Source: Thysanoteuthis rhombus
Lineage: Eukaryota > Mollusca > Cephalopoda > Oegopsida > Thysanoteuthidae
Assembly (NCBI GenBank): GCA_963457665.1
Contig: OY735227.1
Location: 43,871,742 to 43,935,741, forward strand
Length of the DNA: 64,000 nt
Reading direction: 5' to 3'
Shown in pieces: positions 45,918 through 57,964 of the stretch. The position numbers and the translations under genes are program-made. A model generated the notes under the pieces. It was not told the DNA's origin and searched no databases. It was given only the letters and a program-made list of their open reading frames with translations. Numbering within the stretch: the stretch's first letter is position 1; each line of letters opens with the position of its first letter.

Positions 45918-46515
45918 ATTATCATCATCGTCATCATCATCAGTCTTATAACGTCCGTTGTTGGACATAGACCTTCCCCAGAATTCGCCACAGTTCTCTA
46001 TCATGGCCGTCGTGGAGCCAGTATTTCCTGAATTTGTCTAGTCCATCTATCAATCTTGTGTTCTGTCGGCCTCGGTTTCTTATGTGATCTCTGGGGATCC
46101 ATGTTGTGAGTCGTAATGTCCATCTGTTGTGTGTCATTCTAGCAACGTGGCCTCCCCATTGCCATTTTAGTTTTTTAATAGTTCCTATGATGTCTCGGAC
46201 TTCTCTTTTCTTCCTTATATACTGTGCTGTCTTGTGATCTCTCCATGTAAGGTTGAGCATTATTCTCTCATGCGTGCGTTGCATGCTTCTCCGTTTGTAG
46301 GTCCGTCTCTTGGTTAGGTTCCATGTTTCAGCTCCATAAGTGACTTTTGGGAGAATGCATTGGTTGTATACTCTTCTTTTTCGGATTATTGGGATCGTCT
46401 GGTTTTTGAAAGTTGAGCTTTCTCTGCCGAAGGCTTGCCATCCCAGAGTGATTCTTCGCTTGATTTCCTCCTCTTTTGAGGATCTCATGGAGATTCGTTG
46501 TCCTAGTTAGTCCCA
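45918..46515 (-). pseudogene. RTE-clade retrotransposon, best preserved 3' fragment (180-codon frame)
   Basis: The minus-strand frame 46488-45946 (180 codons) covers the C-terminal region after the reverse transcriptase domain of RTE elements: EEEIKRRITLGWQAFGRESS, VTYGAETWNLTKR, RTHERIMLNLTWRDHKTAQY, IIGTIKKLKWQWGGHVARM, TTWIPRDHIRNRGRQ and ELWRILGKVYVQQRTL. The same region opens in a second frame to 46516, so a frameshift lies near 46480. The RT catalytic YADD box and AP endonuclease are not present (5' truncation). A (GAT)n tail marks the 3' end. Of the ten copies in the window this is the only one with a long intact frame, so it is the youngest or luckiest. Confidence 0.9.
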
Positions 46516-46804
46516 TATTCCTAATTATACCAAAAATCTGTCATGAATAGAGTAAGACGTAAATGGCGGAAGTAACTAAAAAGAACACGTTTGTGGGCTA
46601 TCGGATTTGATTAGCGAATAAGAGTTATTGTATACTGGAAAATTTTAAGATCCATTATATTGTAATAGTAGTAATTGTGTACCCTTACGCTGGCCACTGC
46701 AACAGCCGTCTCTTCCCGGGATTCACATATCATGAGTTACTCCTCGTCTCGCAGTTCTTCGAGATGATCGCCAACTGTGAAAATAGACTTAGAAGCAAAA
46801 AGTA

Positions 46805-46975
46805 CCTTTGGTGTCAATCACTTCGCCATACGCTATTTCACCCAGAGCGGATGGAAGGAGTCGGATTCATGGCTTTCCTAGGGGCATTAGTGCTAGTCTC
46901 AGTTTGAATTCGGTTCGACCAGTCCATTTGCTGCTCTGTTAGTCGAGTGGCCACCGGCACTGCCAATATATTGGA
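46805..46975 (-). repeat. tRNA-like dispersed repeat (family C), copy 2
   Basis: Minus-strand GTGGCCACTCGACTAACAGA followed by GGTCGAACCGAATTCAAACT; compare 14790-14935. The 76-codon frame at 46677-46907 overlaps it and is not a gene. Confidence 0.45.
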
Positions 46976-47186
46976 TTAAGAGTTTCTGGTTGTCTTTGAG
47001 GAAGCTTATCAATCCTTGGTAAATTCTTACTAATATGTTTTTCATTCTATTAGTGGCGCTTATGCAAGTTCAAATCTCGCCGAAGGCTTACCTTTTTTTT
47101 TTTTAATTTCCATCAGCGCTGCTTAATATATGGTCGTCGAAAAGAGATCTTTAAAAACCGATGAAGACAGATCTGGTTAGTCCCTC

Positions 47187-47560
47187 AGTAGAAACCGTCA
47201 CCCCACCAACGTCTTTTGGCAGCATGTATACGGTGATCAATCAAAAAAGTCTCTTGCCTTTTGTTGGACAATGATCAGTATAAAAGTTTGAATTCCCCCC
47301 CCCAAAAAAAAAACAAGTGTGGATGCTGCTGGACACTAAATAGTGATCAATTAAGCATAAACTTACATTCCAAAAACTCCACTTGAAACTTATTGGGGGT
47401 GTAAAAAACGTTTTGACTATACATATTAAGGAGTAGATGTTGAAAGTTTTCAGCCCTCTAGCTCCATTGTTCGCGTGAAACATACATACTGATCCACTTA
47501 AAAACTGAAGAAACCTATGATGACAGTTCAGGTGACAGTTTTTGGTTGACTGTTTCTAAT
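47187..47560 (-). mobile_element. Short TIR element, family M1, copy 4
   Basis: AGTAGAAACCGTCACCCCAC opens, GGTTGACTGTTTCTAATG closes. Interior GTGATCAATTAAGCATAAAC and GCCCTCTAGCTCCATTG is the inverse of the 47809-48210 interior. Together the two copies form an inverted pair 249 bp apart. Confidence 0.65.
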
Positions 47561-47808
47561 GAAAGAGGGACATGAAAAACTAGTTATGATCCATTTCATA
47601 GGTTGTTGTGAGAAGGAGGAGGTAAAGAAAGGGAAAGAGCGAGGGAAAGAAAGAGAGGGGGAGAGATCGGAAGAGAGGAGGAGTTGATTACTGACTCTCA
47701 TATACTTAACTGTATTGTGGTACCAAATTGGGAACAACGCTCAAAATGAATGACTCATGAGATTAACATGCTGTCTACTGTACTACAGCTGGGTGCTCAT
47801 AGTACCAG

Positions 47809-48210
47809 GGAACCGTCAAGTCACCAAAATTGTCGATATAGGTTTCTCTCAGGTTTGAAGCTAGTCTGGCTGTCTGGCTGGCTATGTATGCATTACGTGT
47901 ACAGGCTGCTCTGATGTAGCAAGTGGGTCGAAAATGTAAACATCAACTCCTTATTATGTCTCGAGAAAACATGTTTGTTTTTTTTTTTAATCCCCCCCCT
48001 AATGTTGGTTTTTAGTGAGGGTTCAATTTGCAGAGTCAGTTAATGCTAAATTGATCACTCAGTTTCTGTCACGCTGATTTTTCTGAAAATTCAGAGCTTT
48101 TTAGCGATCACTGACCGAGAGAAAAAAAACTTTTTCATTGATCATTCCTTTTTCCATTTTTTAATTGATCACCCCCAAAACAGCTAGACATTGGTTGCAT
48201 GACGGTTCCT
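47809..48210 (+). mobile_element. Short TIR element, family M1, copy 2
   Basis: GGAACCGTCAAGTCACCAAA at the left and the inverse of GGAACCGTCATGCAACCAAT at the right: the best-kept terminal inverted repeats of the family (first ten bases identical). About 400 bp, no ORF. Confidence 0.7.
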
Positions 48211-49020
48211 ATTGAGTGAATAACCAGACCTGTTCTCTTTTTTTTTTTCTCTATTCCTCTCAGAACTTCATGTGCCCGCGTGTCCACGCATACAAACCTG
48301 CATTAATCATGAATGAAGAACTACATATCCCATATGAACACTCGGCGTCATAGTCCAGCCTTTCCAAATCTCTTTACACTGGATGAATCCCTTAGAAAAA
48401 AACTTTCATATCTTAAGGAATACCTGCATAAAAACATTGTGTTCACAATTTAAAAAAAAACACCTGTGTCCTCAAAGTGTATACGTATTATAATAAGAAT
48501 ATTAGTCAGTATTCTACAGATTACACAGAGATAGTTGTCTCCATTGAACAACCGTTGCCATCAGAGATGGCAAAGGGTTCTGGACTCTTTTTTATTTGTA
48601 CCTTTGTCTGAGTGTTGGTTTTTATGTGTTCCTGCGATTCTGGTCACCATTTTGTCTACAGGCTTGAAAATTGGTATAAGTACTCTACTGTACTCTTTCA
48701 AATTTTTAATAAGAAAATTGAAAAAAAATCTTTTTTGACCTTTTGGGGCCTTATTTTGACAGATTTTTAATAACATCTAGATCCTCTAGAACATATATAA
48801 GTGTTTTTTTTTTTAATCTCAGATGTTTTCCTGGGGGTGGAAAATGCGGGTGATGTCATAAACAGAATTTATCCCGACTGTATTTATTCCTCGATTGGAT
48901 TTTTTTTTACATCGCTTCAAATTTAGACACTACAGTTGTTCAATAATTGACTGTGATGGTGTATTTGTTCATTTTAGCAAACATTCTGAGATGCTTTTTA
49001 TTCAGCCCCCTCTCACTACA
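48211..49020. other. Non-coding stretch
   Basis: Poly-T runs and small frames on both strands; no gene. Confidence 0.4.
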
Positions 49021-49039
49021 GTAAGTTTAGTAAATACAC

Positions 49040-49235
49040 AGGGGGCCGCTTATTGTGATCGTTTTGAGACAGGGTCTTTTAGATAGCAATAACTGGCTGG
49101 TAAAATGAAGCGAGGGCTTTATAGAGGAAGCTGCTTATTGTAATCACTTTAAAAAAGTGTTTTTAAGGTCCGATTGATGTTGATGATAACCGTTTGAGAA
49201 CAGTGTCTATGATTATGATAGACGGCCCCGTAATC
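49040..49235. mobile_element. Possible Tigger-like short TIR element
   Basis: CAGGGGGCCGCTTATTGTGA at the left and the inverse ACGGGGCCGTCTATCATAAT at the right, with GAGACAGGGTC versus the inverse AGACACTGTTC next. GCTGCTTATTGTAATCAC also recurs near 49130. No ORF. Confidence 0.45.
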
Positions 49236-49304
49236 ACTCACTATAAACAAGCCATTCTTCTTGTTCTTTTTCTCTCTCTCTCTCTCTCTCTCTTTTGTCA
49301 AGGG

Positions 49305-49745
49305 CTGATATTTTCCGGCAAAACCTTGGACATAGACTCTCCCCAAGATTTATCAGATCTCTCAATTATGGTTGTCGCGAAGCCAATACGCTCTGAACAT
49401 ATCTAGTTCGTCACGCTCTCTTTTCTTTGCTGGCCACAGTTTTGCATATAATCTCTGGAGATCGACATAGTGAGTCATGTTGTTCAGCGGTTGTCTGATA
49501 TTCTAACGTCATAACCAGACCATTGTTTTCTAAAGGTTTTTATTATATCTCTTTGTCTTGTTGAGCATGATTCTCTCTGGTGCACGTTTCATGGTTCTGA
49601 GTTTGAGAGCTAATCTTGACGTCAGGTTCCATGTTTATCTCCATATGTGGCTATCGGGAGGGTGCATTGGGTGTATAACCTTCTTGTTTATAATTTTCTT
49701 GTTTATGAAGGTTAAACCTGCTCTTCAGACTGCGTTTCCGTCTAT
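49305..49745 (-). pseudogene. RTE-clade retrotransposon relic
   Basis: Minus-strand order matches the 45918 copy: AAACGCAGTCTGAAGAGC, GGTTATACACCCAATGCACC, ATAAACATGGAACCTGACG, TGAGTCATGTTG reading as the TTWI-type block, and TTGGACATAGACTCTCC inverse as the 3' end. A (CT)n run at 49271-49291 follows its 3' end. Frames are broken. 49746-50515 downstream has no gene. Confidence 0.75.
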
Positions 49746-50519
49746 GTATTTGCGCGTGTGATTGTGTACAAGTCGTAATTCCCAGTCGTGTTACATAGTT
49801 TTTAGGACCCAAACAGGAAATGACTAGGAGCCGGAGTTGAAAGAAAAAAAAAAACTCAACAAGAACTTTATTCCAGCTGGTACATAAGACATCGGAAGGT
49901 TTCACGATGTAAGTCCGTACAATCAGGGTTTGGTTAGTTGTGAGACTGGGGCGCATAGTACATCAAAAATGTCTGGTTGAGCTAAAGATTGGGGTGCAGA
50001 GGGGCCGATCCAGGATTTCGAGCGGGGGATGGGGTGATTCTTTCGTCTCGATTTGTCTAAATAGACAATGGATACAATAGTTTGTTGTTTTTTGGCTCTC
50101 AAGGTTAATGTATGATTACTTGGTATTATTTGGGGTTTTTATTAATAAGATTTATTTGTCTAGATATTTAAAAGAAAAAAATATCATTTCACTGTGCTTT
50201 GCCCAAGTAGGGTCAGGGTTTGAGGTCACTGGACCAAACCCCTGGATCCGTGCCTGTTATATCAAAACTATAGTCGGTGGAGTTTTGTATGTCTACATCC
50301 CCATCGGTTCTTTTAAAAGCTGGTTTAGCTAAACAAATAATTATGGATTAGTGGGTTGCTTATTCGGTGTTGTCCCTACACTCTTCCATACAAACCACCA
50401 GATGCAAAATCAATTTTACGGCTGAGTAGACTGATATCATACGCCATGTGCCAAAAACGAACGAAATGGGTAAATGTTTAAAAGGATAGATATGCGATGT
50501 CATAAATAATAGTTCCAAA

Positions 50520-50908
50520 TCGTTCACATATGCTAACCAAAAGATTAGCCCTCAAACTAAGAACTATGCAGCGCAAAGGTAGAGAAACATGCTCAACAGC
50601 AGAGTATATTAGAGGAAACTGGAGTCAGAGATATCATTGAATCCATTTGAAATCTCAAATGGCAATGGGCTGGTCATGCTGCAAGACTGTCAGACAACCG
50701 CTAGACATTATGATTCACATGGTGGATTCCAGTGATTGTATGCAAAGCTGAGGCCGGCAAAAAAGATGGTGTGACGAACTACAAAAGTTCCAAAGATATT
50801 GGCTCCGCAGTGCCAATGATAGTGATGTCTGGCGAATCTTAGGAAAGTCTATTTCCAAATACGGACGCTTAAAGGATTAGGATGATAATGATGATGATGA
50901 TTAGGGGA
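50520..50908 (+). pseudogene. RTE-clade retrotransposon relic
   Basis: AACCAAAAGATTAGCCCTCA, AGAGATATCATTGAATCC, CAAATGGCAATGGGCTGGTC and GGCTCCGCAGTGCCAATGAT, then a (GAT)n tail ending at about 50903. A deletion removes the WRDHK block. 50910-51610 has no gene. Confidence 0.8.
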
Positions 50909-51613
50909 GAAAAACTGCGAAACATTGAAAAATGTCGGTAAAGAAAACTAAACAATACCATTATCTATCAAAGTTTTAATATATATGTGCGTCAAACGTT
51001 GGTGCGAATTGATGACATGGTCAATTAAAAATAGGTATGTTTCAAAACTAAAAGAATAACCAGAAATTGGGGCATTGGAGCAACCGGAAGAAATTTGGGA
51101 TATCGAGAAATATATCAGAGGTTGGGTATTGACAGCCGACCTAAAAAACATAGTGAGGCGAATTAGGGTTCGATTATTTATTGCCTTCGTCAATTTCTCA
51201 ATATAAGCAGAAGGCTGCCCGCTCAAGGTCAGTTGACATTGAGTCATTCTATTACAGTGATTCATGTGAGTGGTAGCAAGCCCTTGGGGGTGCTGTATGT
51301 TCGGGGCGCGATGAAGGGTGCTATAATCTTCACAAGGCAGAAAGATCAGAAAGAGAGATTCGAACGAGGTTGTCTGATATCTGTGAATTCAAAACTTCAA
51401 ATCCCTACAACCTCTTTCTATTTCGTTAAATCGTCGACTCAATGTCCAACGAAGGGTATGGGGAAGAGACTGATCACATCCTACTCTTAGCTAGATCCTT
51501 TCATGACCAGTTGTAGCCATTTGAAGTCAGTAAAAACGGTGAGCCACACTTTTATCATAACTATTATAATGTTTTAGTTTTGTTTTTGTTTTATTATAGA
51601 TTCGAAAAAAGGT

Positions 51614-51845
51614 TCATCATCATCATCATCATCATCAGTCTTTTAACGTCCGTCGTTGGACATAGACCTTCCCTAGGATTTGCCACACTTCTCTATCATG
51701 GGCTTCACGGAGCCAGTACTTCCTTAACTTGTCTAGCTCGTCTCTCCATCTAACATTTTGCCGGCCTCGGTTGCGCATGTGGTCTCGGGGGATCCATGTT
51801 GTGAGTCGCGATGTCCATCGATTGTCCGCCATTCTTGCAACTACG
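51614..51845 (-). pseudogene. RTE-clade retrotransposon 3' end with intact 65-codon frame
   Basis: The frame 51832-51635 reads MADNRWTSRLTTWIPRDHM, RNRGRQNVRWRDELDKLRKY and EVWQILGKVYVQRRTLKD, the last ~65 residues of the RTE polyprotein without a lesion. (CAT)n at 51614-51637 is the tail. The copy stops abruptly at 51845, the most severe 5' truncation of the set. Confidence 0.88.
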
Positions 51846-53525
51846 AGGCTTTAAATCCTTAAATTCAAATGGCTACAATTGAATCAATTGCATTTATCAA
51901 TTTTGGTATTCATAATACTTAAATTTTGTATTTATAATTGTCGATTTTGATATTTGCAATACTTGATTTGATATTATAATTCTTAATTTTGATAATCATA
52001 TTCATCAATTTTAATAATTGCAATTATCGAATTTGATGATTGTTATACTTCACATTGATTAATAATAAATCCCCATTTTGATAAGTGAATAAGAACAAAG
52101 TAGACAGAAAGGGGCTATGAAAGTAAGCCTTGTGGATATGTAATATGAACCCATTAAATTAGAAGTTTTGCCGATAACAGAAGCAGGTTAAAGGAGAAGT
52201 TGATTCAGTTCTAATGGAGGGCAAAGTTCTTCTTGGGGAGCAGTCCGGCTTCAACCTCGCAGAACACAAAACTTGTGTCAATCTAACCCCACCGCAACCC
52301 AAAGTTGGGGGATTCGTACGAATATGTCTTGTTTAAATATTCCAGAAAACTACATCTATATTCCACCATCTCATTTCGTCAGATTAGTATACATTCAACA
52401 TATTCTAACTCTTACCTATTTGATTTAAGGCTTGAGTCACGACAGAAATCATCCGTGTTGTATATCTCTTTGCTTTAGCATGAACAAAAACCAAAAAGAA
52501 CAAACAAAGAACTGAAACGAGCTTCCATATTTTAGGATGAATTCTTATAACTTCGTTCTGCCAATATCTATTTCCATTCAACTGTGCAATTTTAGCATTC
52601 AGGGCATCATCCCTTGCAAATATCTGAAAAGGGGTTCTGGGGGGGATCAAGAGTCACTGCTCTGTTGGTAGCAATCGTGGTTCCGTAAGGGCCGGATTAC
52701 AACTCTGAGAATCGACTGGAGCTACGTGAGTGTTTGAACAAGGCAATGCAGCCTGTTGGGATACGGTTGTTGCTCCTTCCTTTTCGAGGTGTCTTGACGT
52801 AAAAACGTATTTCTCTGCTGAGCAGAACGGGCTACATTCCTGTGACTCTCGTCGCAGTATCTGCCAAATTGTACTTGAAACGATCCAGTATTCAACAAAA
52901 TAAATACCATAGTAACACTATACGGTCTATGTCTTTCTGTCGTCCTCCTGGGCTCTTGGCCATTGATAGCGGACCGGGCGAAGATCAAAGAGGGAAGGGG
53001 AAAGCTTTAGAAAAGACTACATCTTCATAATACTTCTACCCTGACAAGGCAGAACAGACCCTCTAAATGAAAAAAACTAAAACACTCAACGTTGGAAGGA
53101 AAGAGGCATTGGTAGTCAAGGTGGAGTGCAGGGATGCTTACACGTCATCTGAGCATGGGTGCTTACTGCGTAGCTTGGGGGTGGGAAACAGATACACGAC
53201 TGCTGGCCAAGAGATCCAAAGCATATCTGAAAAAAAAAATGAGTTATGCATTCATTCAATTGGGGTTCCCATGAACAATCAAGTATTTTTAGTAAACTTC
53301 ATGAAGGTCCCCTGCTAGAGGTGTAAAAACTTGGCATAGACTTGGCGTCTCCATTTTTCCGGTATTGAAATTTGATAGCTTTCTACTTCGTCAGTTCAGT
53401 TAATGGCACCATGCATATCTACTTTTACAGCTGTCTTTTCAACTTGGACTCTTAACACAGTGTTAATATTGGTGATACCCTATCATTTTTTTATTAATAT
53501 GTTTGCTGACACAAAATTTCTTTTC
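51846..53525. other. Non-coding stretch
   Basis: 51860-52080 is a degenerate array of ATTTTGATA/ATTAT-type words with ~30-bp spacing. Otherwise several 60-90-codon frames and no gene. Confidence 0.45.
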
Positions 53526-53529
53526 AATC

Positions 53530-53945
53530 AAAGTTTATTTAGAAAAACAAGACTGGTTGCTTCAGGGTCAAACTCCACTCTGAATCCATTGGTGCAGCCT
53601 GTACAGCTGATACATACATCAATAGAAAAACTATTTCAACCCCTGTCCCGAATTATTGAAAAGAAAAACGTTTCCCCTACTCATTGAGGGGAGTGTGTGT
53701 GCAAAATTTAAACTTTCTACCATGCACAGTTATGGCAGAAAGAATAAGAAAGAGAATAATATTAAGGTTTGTTTTGTTTTTTAAGAAAGGAGTAATAAAT
53801 TTTGATTATAACAAATCTAATTAGCGACATCAGATAATTCAATCTAGCGCCTATACCCTATTATATCCTAAATAGCTTATTAAGAAAAACGAAACTGGCA
53901 GCTCCACGGTCTGACTCCACTCTTTCCTTCTCAGTTTATTTCTCT
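53530..53945 (+). repeat. Two family A head fragments
   Basis: ACAAGACTGGTTGCTTCAGG (53548) and AACGAAACTGGCAGCTCCAC (53888), each followed by GTC.AACTCCACTC, match the head of family A repeats. Neither carries the tRNA-like box. Confidence 0.5.
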
Positions 53946-53949
53946 CTTC

Positions 53950-55345
53950 CCCTCTTTCTTTCTTCCTTCCGTTGATTGATAACGTAGTGAAAGAGTATGT
54001 CGCCGTCTTTTCCCTCTTCTCTCAATCTATTATTTCAAAATTTCCGATTTTAGTTTTTGTCCGGGTGTCTAAACTTGTCATTGTTGTTTGGTTAGGAAAA
54101 TAAAGTCAACTCAGTAAGAGTTTGACAATTATGAAATGCTTTATCTCAAGAAGTTCAAAGTTTGCTTTAGCAATTGAATGATACATAGATCTAAACTGTT
54201 ATATTGCAAAGCAACAATAGTAGGAACGATTTTTTATTGCTAGACTATATATATATAGCTTGAAAAGAAGTTCTTATTACAATTTTATTTCTTGGTAACG
54301 AAGTTACAACCGTAAATAATGTTCTTCAGAACTGAAATATAATAGAGAGTAAACTGTTTTAGTTCACATACTATTCTTTCAAAATGTTCATTGTTTATTT
54401 TCAATTGAAAAATATAACTTAATATTTCACTCACTGTATGTAAATAGATTAATAGAACAAGATGACATCATCAGTGGCGTATATACGGTTGCTTTTCTGT
54501 TCCCCTTTGTTTTGAAACAATGATAAAAGGTAGGGCCGAGTTTTACATCATAGTTACATCGTGAATAAAACCCCTTGTGAAACCTGAGAAAAAAGTTACG
54601 TAAAATAAAGAATGATTTCTTTAATGAAATTGCGAAGAAGTCCACAATTTTTGAGTGAAAATCAAAACGGAAAACTCATTTGATATCTTATTATAATGTA
54701 GTGCCGTAATGTTCGAATTGTTTATTTGTGAGTAATTTCGTATTTTAAAGAGAGGAATATTATTTTGTTCGTACACGTGAGAGTTGAGTGGTGAGAAAGT
54801 GAGTGACATCTCGCCAATCCTCGGTGCTACTGATTAAACAATGTGTGTGTTTGTATTTAAGGACTTCAGGTAAGCTACACGAAAACAAATGGGAATCAGT
54901 TCTCAGCGACCAGTTTTATTAAGCAAAATTTGTTTTGTGATTATTTGCTTCCATACTTCCTTCCTTTTATTGGAATATGACAGGATTCTTTGCGGTCATT
55001 ATCTTCCCCTCTGACCTTATTCCATGTTGTATTTTTACTAATAATGGTGGAAGTAGTAGTTCGAGGAGGAGGAGGATAGTTTGTTTTGGAATTCTGAGAG
55101 GAAGTATTTTAATAATTCCTTAAATTTTGTTTTTGAGTAGCTTCTTTTAGTACAAATTGCGTTAGTCCCAACCGAAAGCTAACGTCCATATTTTTAAAGT
55201 ACAGAAGCCTAAAAAAAAATACAAAACTGTATTTTCTTTTTCTCGCTGGTCAGACACTTCATAAGTGTTTGTTTAGGTTCAAATTTTAAAAGCAATTTGA
55301 TCTTGGAGAATCGAAATATTTCGACCTTTCTCCCAAACTGCCAGT
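53950..55345. other. Non-coding stretch
   Basis: CT-rich patch at 53935-54030 and short (TA)n at 54247; no gene. Confidence 0.4.
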
Positions 55346-55351
55346 CTTGAA

Positions 55352-55640
55352 TTAGGGTGTTTAGAAAGTAATCATGTATTTCATTGCTATAAATTATAAG
55401 CCCACCGACGAGGGCAAGACCAGAGTTAAATGGTACGATACAACTTCTGGATTGAGTTCATCATTTTTCCGAATTTGTGGGTAGTTCATATTGTACAATG
55501 AAGTTTAACGTAACCCCATGGAGGAAAGAGAGTTTGAAGAGCAAAAAATCGCCTTCCTGTTGGGCTGCGGTCTTCTTTATGAAAAAAAAGTAATTTTCCG
55601 AACACAAAAATACGTAATCACTTTCTGAACACCCTAATAT
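55352..55640. mobile_element. MITE with ~30-bp terminal inverted repeats (mariner type)
   Basis: TTAGGGTGTTTAGAAAGTAA at the left and the inverse TTAGGGTGTTCAGAAAGTGA at the right, extending through ATYAYGTATTT. The right end is followed by TA, the left is preceded by AA, so a TA target duplication is partly preserved. The start TTAGG is common for mariner TIRs. The ~225-bp interior has no ORF. Confidence 0.8.
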
Positions 55641-57780
55641 ACCATTTTAGTTGGTTTTCAGATAACTCAAGTTGTCATATTTTTGCAGCTTCGTCCGAAA
55701 AAAAAGGCTTATGCAGTCAGTAACTTTGAAACGAGAAAAACATCACCGAGCAGGCATCGTATTTTTGGGCTTTTTTGTTACTTCCCACTGGCTCAAAATG
55801 TTCCAATGGGAATTGACTTGTTGAGTTGATTTCGTCAGTCTCCCTTCAGGTTAGGGGTTAATGGTTACAATTAGAATCGGAGCGTCCATGGTGAAGAACG
55901 TCTCTATTCACACCCTCGATCCAACGTCTCTGGGTCGTTCTCTAGCTCATCCATTTCCATCCATCTGTTTTATTTTCTTTTTCTTTTCGTTTTTTTTTTT
56001 TCAAACTCCCACGAAGTTTTTGCTTTATTTTCCTCAACTAACAACAATAAAAATTCCTGACTTCTTAAGATTAAAATGTGAAAAATTTTAAATGCTGATT
56101 AGAGAGGAACGGGAAAAGAGAAAGGCAGATAATGTTCCTACATCATCAATCAACGAAAGAAGGAAAGAGAGATATAAAGAGAAAGAATTGTCTAAATTTT
56201 CATTATCTAGAAAAATATCTTATCACTATTCTGCTAAATCCCCTTCTATGGACAAATTTCAGTTTAAAAATGTTTCATAAAAGCCTAAATATTAAATTAA
56301 AACTGATAAGCTTCGGCCAGAATAGAGTTATACCCTGAACCGGCTGGTCTTCTTCCTTTTTTTTTCTGTCACACATTTAAGATGTACAAAAACTTGAATG
56401 AATGAAAGACTTTAGAAATGAGTTCATTTATATTTTTGTTCTTGATACAAAATATAGTATGCTTAAAATCATACACGAGAAGCGAAAAATAATGGAAAAC
56501 ACGGGGAAGTACGTCGCGGGTGATTGAAATTTTGTAATAACTATTCGGGAAAGAATTAAACCTAGATGATTCAAGATGATATGATATCAATGATACAAGG
56601 GAGGCAATCACGGATTCTTCATGATTAATAAGAGTTCAGTATCGTGTGTAGATTTGTAACGAGTCACAGATCTATTATGTTTTTGTAAGCTACCACCAGA
56701 AAGATGCCTTCAAGTGATTCCTCACCCTTTTTTGTGGGCTGTTTGATACATTTTCCTTCCCTGTAGTGGAATATTAAATCTTCATCTCGAAAATCGCACG
56801 TACATTAATCATTCCGAAGAAAATACCATTAAGATGGTGGGTTGTCTCCCTTGCATCAGTGATATCCATTTGTCACCTTACAATACCCATTTGCTGGGTG
56901 AACAAACGGGGCATTTTCCAACCCTCACCTCTAACCAGATCATACCTTCTCGTTTAGAGGGGGGAGATTCGAAATTGGATCTTTATAAGTCAATTAAGGA
57001 CTATGGTGTTGAACAACTGTTCTAGGTAACCCGACGTTATGGACCCATTAAAAAAGGTGGCATTAGTCTTCGCTAGTAACAAGATTATCACTTAGACATA
57101 TTTCGAATGTATACCTATCCCCACCTCGGAAATTTATCTTTTTGCACACAAACCCTATCCCTTAAAAAGTGCTAGCGGATCCCGATAAGGAAAACTAATC
57201 GTGATCATATTTTTGTGGTGGGATCTAAATTGAGTTTAAGATAAAGAATTTTTTTCCTCATCATAAAATTAATTTCTAAAAATTAAAATCTAAAAGGTAA
57301 ACGAAACAGAATTCATTCATTCGTACAATATCATCTAAAAACTACGTGCCCCATTTCAGCTCCTTTATTTGTAGTTTCCTGTCAATTTACAAAAGAAGTA
57401 GGAACGAATCCGGCATCTGCTTTTGCGTATGTCACTGTTATTTGTGTGTAGCGTCACAGGAGTTTGGTCTGGTCAATGTTACTATCAACAGTCATTGTTG
57501 TTTCGTGCGACAATAAAGTCAAAACTTGATAGTACGACTTCGACAATTATGAAAATTTTACAAACGTTATTGCAATTTTAGCAGATAAAATGTGAATATA
57601 TATATAATTCATTATTACTGGAGGTTTTCGAGCTTTTAACAGTAATGGTGTTTACTTGAGAAGTTTGTCAAATTTTCAAGTACGATTTCAAACAAGGACA
57701 TAACACCTAGTATTTGCAAAAGCCCCCTCCCTCGAGGGCAGGGCAGGTTTTCAGCCACCTCCTTTCCTCTCCGCCCAAGC
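55641..57780. other. Non-coding stretch
   Basis: Several frames of 60-80 codons without a domain; short T-runs. No repeat family recognised. Confidence 0.4.
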
Positions 57781-57789
57781 ACACACAAA

Positions 57790-57834
57790 CACATACATAC
57801 ATACATACATACATACATACATACATACATACAT
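57790..57834. repeat. (CATA)n microsatellite
   Basis: About eleven tetranucleotide units; the Met-Tyr-Val-Cys frame on the minus strand is an artefact. Confidence 0.97.
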
Positions 57835-57964
57835 AAGTTATATGATTTGACAACTTGGGAAAAGTAATTATTTTAATACAAATTATATATTCCACTTATA
57901 AAAAAACATTTACATATATTCATCAATACTTTAGAAATGTATGTGCAGGTCCTGGTATCGTTAA

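Noticed and set aside
57790..57834. Possible CRISPR-like or satellite array
   Set aside because: Plain tetranucleotide repeat with no spacers. No repeat-spacer structure was seen anywhere in the window.
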